Positions 22,767 through 28,421 of a stretch of 28,421 bases of DNA are shown here, piece by piece. The notes beneath the pieces are model-generated. The model saw only the letters and a list, made by a program, of their open reading frames with translations. It searched no databases and was not told where the DNA came from. Each line of letters starts with the position of its first letter. The first letter of the stretch is position 1. The DNA comes from Bacteroidales bacterium GP2 (GTDB lineage Bacteria; Bacteroidota; Bacteroidia; Bacteroidales; Muribaculaceae), in contig DAAJ01000086.1 in NCBI GenBank assembly GCA_001701115.1, positions 23,861-52,281 on the forward strand, given 5' to 3'. Both the position numbers and the translations under genes were made by a program.

Positions 22767-24040
22767 ACGCTCTCAAAGCATCAAAGATGAAAAAGGTTAT
22801 TATAGCCTCATTACTTGCGTGCGCCTCTCTCTGCGGCTTTGCAGCAGGGAAGGCTAAGGCACCGGTAAAAACCGACCGTGAGAAGTGGGTTGATGTATGC
22901 TACAGCATAGCGGCTCCTGTGCTTGAAAACATGAGCAAGGGTGAGCTGCAGAAAAATATGGAACTCGAACTGAGCCCCAACTGGGACGGACGCGACCCGA
23001 AGGTGTCATACATGGAGTGTTTCGGACGCCTTATGGCAGGCATTACCCCCTGGCTTGCTCTCCCCGATGACGATACGGAGGAGGGAGCGAAGCGCAAACA
23101 GCTGCGCGAATGGGCTCTTGCTTCATATAAGAATGCCGTTGATCCGGAAAGTCCCGACTGCCTGCTATGGGGAGGATCGCATCCGCAGCCGCTGGTCGAT
23201 GCTGCATATCTTGCAGAGAGTTTTCTCCGTGCCCCTGAGGTAACATGGCAGCAGCTCGACAGCGTTACCCAACGCCGTTACCTTGACTGCTTCAAAGGTA
23301 TGCGCAAGCATCGCCCTGCATACAACAACTGGCTCCTGTTCCGTGGAATAATCGAGGCGTTTATCCTTATGGCTGAGCCTAAGAGTGCCGACAATTTCAT
23401 TTTTACCACCGTTGGACGCAAGATGGATGAATGGTACCTTGGCGACGGCATGTATGGCGACGGTCCTGAACTTGCCCTTGACAACTATAATGCTTACGTC
23501 ATTCATCCGATGTACATTGAAATGCTTGAAACCGTAGAGCAGAATCCTACACCGAGCAACCGCTGGGTAGGCAATATCAAGTCTGAACTAGCTGTAAAGC
23601 GCATGCAGCGTTATAACCAGTTCATTGAGCGCCTTATTTCTCCGGAGGGCACTTATCCGGCATTCGGGCGCTCTGTTGTGTATCGCCTCGGTGCATTCCA
23701 GACCCTTGCCATGTCGGCATGGAAGTACGGTTTCCCCAACGGACTTACAAACGGGTCTGTACGCTCTGCCCTTACAGCGGTAATGGAGAATATGTTTAAA
23801 GTCCCTGGCAACTTTACCCCCGGTGGTTATCTTGCCCTCGGATTTGCCGGTCACCAGCCTGAACTCAGCAACAGCTATACCAACAATGGCAGCCTATACA
23901 TAACTTCATGCATGTTCCTTCCCCTCGGTCTGCCTGCCGACCATCCTTTCTGGACCGATCCGGCAGAACCCTGGACCCAAAAACGTGCATGGAGCGGCGG
24001 ACAGATACCGATAGATGGTCATGTTTCGCTAAAGAAGTAG
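22763..24040 (+). CDS. DUF2264 family secreted protein
   Basis: A 425-residue protein with a Sec signal peptide. Two starts are possible: ATG at 22763 (overlapping the GH88 stop) or ATG at 22787, which gives the cleaner signal MKKVIIASLLACASLCGFA; the first is listed. The mature part matches DUF2264 as I remember it: SYMECFGRLMAGITPWL, RPAYNNWLLFRGIIEAF, EWYLGDGMYGDGPELALDNYNAY and SPEGTYPAFGRS, probably an alpha/alpha-barrel. Acidic residues in GDGMYGDGPE and the Arg/Tyr pairs look like an active site. I recall some DUF2264 proteins being placed in glycoside hydrolase family GH154 with beta-glucuronidase activity; this needs checking. It is the third gene of the lyase operon, so an exo-acting role on uronyl oligosaccharides is the likely inference. 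Confidence 0.88.
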   Translation: MNALKASKMKKVIIASLLACASLCGFAAGKAKAPVKTDREKWVDVCYSIAAPVLENMSKGELQKNMELELSPNWDGRDPKVSYMECFGRLMAGITPWLALPDDDTEEGAKRKQLREWALASYKNAVDPESPDCLLWGGSHPQPLVDAAYLAESFLRAPEVTWQQLDSVTQRRYLDCFKGMRKHRPAYNNWLLFRGIIEAFILMAEPKSADNFIFTTVGRKMDEWYLGDGMYGDGPELALDNYNAYVIHPMYIEMLETVEQNPTPSNRWVGNIKSELAVKRMQRYNQFIERLISPEGTYPAFGRSVVYRLGAFQTLAMSAWKYGFPNGLTNGSVRSALTAVMENMFKVPGNFTPGGYLALGFAGHQPELSNSYTNNGSLYITSCMFLPLGLPADHPFWTDPAEPWTQKRAWSGGQIPIDGHVSLKK

Positions 24041-24078
24041 TAAAAACTTGAGTATAATTATAGATAAGGGTATATAAA

Positions 24079-27000
24079 TTAAGGTTTATCATCTCCGGTG
24101 GCTTCAGTATCCGTGGTTCCTTTCCTGTAATTGACAGGCGATACACCGAACTGTTTCCTGAAGCAACGGCTGAAATATATCGCGGTAGCAAAACCGGATT
24201 TGTCAGCAACATCGGCAACACTCAGATGCGGCTGCGCTGTTAGAAGCGCGGCCGCATACTTTAGGCGGTAGTTGAGAATGAATGCATTGGGCGTCATGCC
24301 GGTGATGCTCTTGAATTTGTTGAAAAAGAGGGAGCGAGATACTCCAACCTCACGGCAAAGGAGCGGTATGTCAAATTCAAGGTCATCAATATGCTTTTCA
24401 ATAACCTCAGTGGTGCGTTTTAGCAGGTCGCGGTCAAGAGGGTTGACAAGCGACATATCCACCTCGTTTACCGGTTGTTTTTCAAACTGCTTCTTGAGTA
24501 TGCGGCGCAGGCGCAGGAGGTTGTCGACGCGTGCAAGCAAGAGCGTGGATTCAAATGGCTTGGTCACATAGTCATCAGCATTTGTGTTGAGCCCTTCAAG
24601 TTTTGATTCTGACGCACTCAGGGCGGTAAGCAGGATTACCGGGATATGGCAGAGGTCTAAATCAGCCTTTATGGTACGGCACATTTCTGTGCCGCTCATG
24701 CGCGGCATCATCACATCTGATATTATGATGTCCGGAGTAAGTTCCCTCGCTTTTTTCAAACCTTCTTCACCGTCCTCTGCTTCAGCGATACGGAAATATG
24801 CAGAGAAGAATTCAACGAGGTTGTTTCTTAGTTCAACATTGTCCTCTACAATGAGCAGCAATTGTTTGCCATTGTCCGCTTCTGTGCCATTGTCATCGGT
24901 AATGTCAGGCACAGCCTCTTCCTCCGGGGTTGTCGCAGCCTCAATGCCGGTATGCTGAGTCTGGGATTGCTGTGATGAAATGTCGGAAGTTGCAGTATCT
25001 TGAGGAGCCGGGATGTATTCGGGATAGTTCGCAGTTACTACATTGGTGTCGTCGGCAAAAACCTCTAAATTGCCCGGAATAACCACACTGAACACAGTAC
25101 CAACACCTTCCTGGCTTTTAACATTGATAGTGCCGTGGTGTTTGTCAACAATAGATTTGGCAAATGCGAGCCCGATGCCGGTACTATGGTAGTCAACGTT
25201 GTACCGTTTCAGTTCGTCCGCAGTGCCGTTGTAGAATCTGTCAAAAATGTACGGCAAGTCTTTTTCAGCGATGCCTCTACCATTATCTTCCACTTCAAAT
25301 ACCACGTCTCCTTCCGGGGATGTTTTTACAGCACATGAAATCTTACCGCCGTCCGGCGTGTACTTGAACGCATTTGAAAGGATATTCACAAGTACCCTGT
25401 TGAGCAATGCCGGGTCAAAAGCTCCACGCGGATTTTCGTCAGAGGTAGTGATGGTGAAGTCAATTCCGCGCTTGGTGGCATAATCGCAGAAAGGAATTGC
25501 GGTTTCGCGCAATGCTTCGTTTGCATCATGCAGCCCTACACGCAGCACTTGCTGGTTCTGTTGCAGTTTCCTGAACTCAAGCAGTTGTGTAATCAGGTGG
25601 CTCATCTGCTCGGAGTGCGCTCGAACCCTCATGAGGCTTTCAATCAGCTTCGGATGGCGCTTGTAGCGTGACATGAGTATGTCGATGTAGCTTATTATAA
25701 GGGTCAAAGGCGTCTGGAACTCATGGCTCACGTTGGTGAAGAACACAAACTTCTCCTGGTTGAGTTTTTCAATCTGTGCCCTTTCAGTCTTTTCTTTCTT
25801 TAAGGAGAGGCGCAAACGTGCCGCAACAAGCGTTTTCTGCACTACGAATGAGCCTACCGCAATTGCCAGGGCAATGTAAATGAGCCATGCCCACCATGAA
25901 TTATACCACGGCGTGCTTACCCGTACATTTATGGCAATTTCTTTGCCGTCCGGCTGCCTTGCGCGCAACCTGTACGAGCCGGAGGGTAGATTTTTGTAGC
26001 GCACTTCGTTGCCTGAGGCTGTAAGCCAGCGTGAGTCAATTCCGTCCATCCTGTATTCAATCATCGGAGTGCCTGTAGTGGCGTGATAGTCACTGACACC
26101 TATGACGATGCTGAAATCGTTGTGGTCGCTCGGCAGGACTATGCTTTTGGAGTAGGGGAGCGCCTGCTCAAGTATACCGGTGCCGTCTCCCGGAGTCACA
26201 TCCTTGTTCTGGAGGCGTAGTTTTGAAAAATAAATACTGGGCGCGTCATCGGCAACCGCAGATGTATTGAAATCACTGTTGTTAAGGCGTGTTATGCCTT
26301 TTGTGCTTCCCACGAGTATGTCGCCGTCAGCCAGGCTCAGCAGGGCGCACTCATTGATTATGTGGGATTCGGGGAAATAGTCAGAGAAATTGACGGTTTG
26401 CATGGATAGATCTGCCATATCCAGTTTCACCACATTGTTTGCGGTAGTGACATACACTTCATCGCCGCTGCCTTTGCTTATGGCATAGCAATAGTCGTCC
26501 GGAAGGCGGCTGTTCGTGGTATTTATATGTTGCACCGGTGAACCGTCGTAGGGGTAAAAAAGCAATCCGTTGCCGAGTGTGGCAATGAGTACCCCTTTCT
26601 CTATGGCGCAAATCTGGGTTGGATAGAGCTTGGGGTCGTGAGGCATGATTGACACAATATTGGGCGTGTCTGATGTAGGATTATATATTTTGTAAACGGT
26701 ATGATACAGCGCAGAGGTGCAGTAGAGGTTTCCTTCCTTGTCGATATCAAATGTTGTAGGGACAAGATTTGTATTTATCTTATTGATGCCTCCGGATTTC
26801 ATGTCCATCCATGATAGTCCGGTGCGGGAGGCTATGAACAGCTTGCCGTCATGGACTTTCAGTTTGTGAATCACATTGCCGGGTATTTTCTGGTATTGCG
26901 GCGCATCTATCAGGTTCGTTACAGTCTGCTTGCCGATATCGAACATAGACAAACCGCCCAGATGGGTGCCTATATACAGGCGATTGCCGGCAGAGTCATA

Positions 27001-28224
27001 TTCCAGGCACCTTATATTGTTTTGACGCAGGCTCTTGTCCGCGCTGCGGGTAAAAAGATGCGTGAGTATGTTCCAGTTTTCATCAAGGCACCCTACTCCG
27101 GCACCGTCTGTAGCAAACCACAGGTGCCCGTTGCGGTCTACCACCATGTCCTTAACGAAAGAGTGTGAAAGATTATCGGGCGCAAAGCCGTCGTAATTAA
27201 AGTTGAGGAACTTGTCATGGTCAGGAGAAAAATAATTTACTCCTCCGTAGTATGTGCCAACCCAGAGGTTTCCCTTACGGTCGCAGTGCATGCCGAAAAC
27301 CGATGAGTGGGTAAGACCTCCGATATTCATAGGTATCTTTATGTGGCGGGTTTCGCCGGTTGCCGGGTCGTAGCAGAATAGCCCGCTGAAGGAACCGTAC
27401 CATATCTTGCCATTGTGGTCCTCTATCGCATGGCGGCATTGCCTGGCACCCATGACCCCTTCCGGCGGTGTAGGCATAGATACCGCAACCGGCTCTGTGT
27501 CGCTTTTGCTGAACCTGTACATGCCGTCTGACACAGTGGTAATCCATAATGTGCCGTTGCGTGAAACGAAAGAGGAGAAGATATCCATGTCGGGAAGAAG
27601 CACACGGTGTGAACGTGTGACACGGTCAAATATATGCAGCCCCTTGTGGGTTGAAGCATAGTAGTTCTTGTCGTCTACAGCAATGTGTGTCAAATCTTCT
27701 GCCTCCGGTACAGTGAATGCAAACTTCACAACGTCACTGCCACGGCTTTTGACAAATATGGAATCGCCAGCCACATATACCACTTCACCATTGTTGTCTG
27801 CAAGAGCCTCGATATTGCCGGAAGATGTGAATTTGCTGAAGCGGTCGGCGGTAAGGTCATATTTAACGATATCCTCATCAATCATAATGAAAAGGTTGCC
27901 GGTTGAGTCATTGACAATAGCGCTCACCTCATTGCCAATCCACACCCTGTCCTCATCCTGCCCCTGGGTAATCCATCCTTTGTAGGATGTTATGCCAACT
28001 CCGTCGTAAACATTCACTCCCTCCCTTGTGCCGAGCCACATCCTTCCGAGCTTGTCCTGGGTGATAGCCATTACAGACGGCTGGCTCAGACCATCGCCTA
28101 ATGTGAGATGACGGAAGTATTCTCCTCTTGCCGGAAGCGCAATTGCCATTGACAGGAGAAGGAATATATAGTATGGCAAGGTTAATGTACGTTTTAATCC
28201 AATTAGATTATGGCGAGTCATCAT
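24079..28224 (-). CDS. Hybrid two-component system sensor/regulator (HTCS)
   Basis: A 1381-residue one-protein two-component system that senses periplasmic oligosaccharide and activates the PUL. Domains in order: signal peptide (1 to about 34); two seven-bladed propeller units of reg_prop repeats (about 35-690; repeated W/L-x-G/A-T motifs such as MWLGTREGVNVYD, LWVGTYYGG, LWFATDGAG); Y_Y_Y domain (about 695-765); membrane helix (about 779-800, after Trp777-Trp778); HisKA with phospho-acceptor His834 in VSHEFQTPL; HATPase_c (about 930-1045; NILSNAFKYT, DNGRGI, STGIGLAFAK); a 68-residue polar linker (about 1051-1118); receiver domain with phospho-acceptor Asp1170 in ISDVMMPRMSG; AraC-type HTH (about 1288-1368). 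It is convergent with the enzyme operon, 38 bases from the DUF2264 stop. No terminator is visible between them. Confidence 0.96.
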   Translation of the reverse strand: MMTRHNLIGLKRTLTLPYYIFLLLSMAIALPARGEYFRHLTLGDGLSQPSVMAITQDKLGRMWLGTREGVNVYDGVGITSYKGWITQGQDEDRVWIGNEVSAIVNDSTGNLFIMIDEDIVKYDLTADRFSKFTSSGNIEALADNNGEVVYVAGDSIFVKSRGSDVVKFAFTVPEAEDLTHIAVDDKNYYASTHKGLHIFDRVTRSHRVLLPDMDIFSSFVSRNGTLWITTVSDGMYRFSKSDTEPVAVSMPTPPEGVMGARQCRHAIEDHNGKIWYGSFSGLFCYDPATGETRHIKIPMNIGGLTHSSVFGMHCDRKGNLWVGTYYGGVNYFSPDHDKFLNFNYDGFAPDNLSHSFVKDMVVDRNGHLWFATDGAGVGCLDENWNILTHLFTRSADKSLRQNNIRCLEYDSAGNRLYIGTHLGGLSMFDIGKQTVTNLIDAPQYQKIPGNVIHKLKVHDGKLFIASRTGLSWMDMKSGGINKINTNLVPTTFDIDKEGNLYCTSALYHTVYKIYNPTSDTPNIVSIMPHDPKLYPTQICAIEKGVLIATLGNGLLFYPYDGSPVQHINTTNSRLPDDYCYAISKGSGDEVYVTTANNVVKLDMADLSMQTVNFSDYFPESHIINECALLSLADGDILVGSTKGITRLNNSDFNTSAVADDAPSIYFSKLRLQNKDVTPGDGTGILEQALPYSKSIVLPSDHNDFSIVIGVSDYHATTGTPMIEYRMDGIDSRWLTASGNEVRYKNLPSGSYRLRARQPDGKEIAINVRVSTPWYNSWWAWLIYIALAIAVGSFVVQKTLVAARLRLSLKKEKTERAQIEKLNQEKFVFFTNVSHEFQTPLTLIISYIDILMSRYKRHPKLIESLMRVRAHSEQMSHLITQLLEFRKLQQNQQVLRVGLHDANEALRETAIPFCDYATKRGIDFTITTSDENPRGAFDPALLNRVLVNILSNAFKYTPDGGKISCAVKTSPEGDVVFEVEDNGRGIAEKDLPYIFDRFYNGTADELKRYNVDYHSTGIGLAFAKSIVDKHHGTINVKSQEGVGTVFSVVIPGNLEVFADDTNVVTANYPEYIPAPQDTATSDISSQQSQTQHTGIEAATTPEEEAVPDITDDNGTEADNGKQLLLIVEDNVELRNNLVEFFSAYFRIAEAEDGEEGLKKARELTPDIIISDVMMPRMSGTEMCRTIKADLDLCHIPVILLTALSASESKLEGLNTNADDYVTKPFESTLLLARVDNLLRLRRILKKQFEKQPVNEVDMSLVNPLDRDLLKRTTEVIEKHIDDLEFDIPLLCREVGVSRSLFFNKFKSITGMTPNAFILNYRLKYAAALLTAQPHLSVADVADKSGFATAIYFSRCFRKQFGVSPVNYRKGTTDTEATGDDKP

Positions 28225-28256
28225 GGTTATCCCTGATTGATGTGATTAATACCTCG

Positions 28257-28264
28257 CAAAAATA
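28257..28264 (-). promoter_or_regulatory. -7 promoter element for the HTCS gene
   Basis: The minus strand reads TATTTTTG, a full TAnnTTTG match 33 bases before the start codon, giving a leader of about 26 bases. No TTTG is found at the normal -33 distance. Confidence 0.5.
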
Positions 28265-28384
28265 GTAAAAAATTGGAGTATGGTAGAGTAGAATGCTATG
28301 ATAAGTGGAAAATTACATTGAAGTGTGGACTATTTTGTAAACAGATATGGACAATTATAGCAGGAGATTTTGCGCACATGTTCT

Positions 28385-28392
28385 TAATTTTG
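28385..28392 (+). promoter_or_regulatory. Possible -7 element pointing out of the window
   Basis: TAATTTTG fully matches TAnnTTTG and would drive a plus-strand gene beginning beyond the window edge, divergent from the HTCS gene. The nearest TTTG upstream (28369-28372) is only 12 bases away, so there is no proper -33 box. Confidence 0.35.
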
Positions 28393-28421
28393 TAGAGAGA
28401 AACAGTTGCTTGTGCAGCTGT

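Noticed and set aside
24041..24078. Terminator between DUF2264 and the HTCS gene
   Set aside because: The gap is AT-rich but no stem of useful length can be drawn.

Overview
The window looks like a chromosomal segment of a gut Bacteroidales (phylum Bacteroidota), possibly a Muribaculaceae-type genome; that family-level placement is an inference without a database search. The evidence is a SusC/SusD pair, a hybrid two-component regulator with propeller repeats, an exbB-exbD-exbD-tonB cassette, a six-gene Na+-pumping NADH:quinone reductase, DUF4250 and DUF6249-like genes, and several TAnnTTTG -7 elements typical of the Bacteroides primary sigma factor. I see no tRNA, rRNA, CRISPR array, insertion sequence or phage gene.

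Region 1 (1-3196): a small membrane lipoprotein and a DUF4250 protein on the minus strand. A very compact divergent promoter then leads to a tightly coupled plus-strand operon: a small lipoprotein, an all-trans polyprenyl diphosphate synthase and a TatD-family hydrolase.

Region 2 (3201-12611): the complete nqrABCDEF operon on the minus strand, back to back with exbB-exbD-exbD-tonB on the plus strand. The two are separated by a 344-base promoter region that holds a near-perfect TTTG-N19-TAnnTTTG promoter for exbB. Nqr couples NADH oxidation to sodium export; the Ton proteins carry ion-motive energy to outer-membrane importers such as the SusC further along. A strong terminator closes the Ton operon.

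Region 3 (12757-28224): a polysaccharide utilisation locus aimed at a uronic-acid-containing, probably sulfated glycan of glycosaminoglycan type. The minus strand carries susC, susD, a strong hairpin terminator and a serine-type sulfatase. Divergently, the plus strand carries a heparinase II/III-family lyase, a GH88 unsaturated glucuronyl hydrolase lipoprotein and a DUF2264 protein. A 1381-residue hybrid two-component sensor/regulator, convergent with the enzyme operon, is the obvious regulator. Expected flow: outer-membrane capture and import by SusCD using TonB energy, periplasmic cleavage by the lyase, hydrolysis of the unsaturated uronyl end by GH88, desulfation by the sulfatase, and oligosaccharide sensing by the propeller domain of the regulator. 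DUF2264 is the least understood step.
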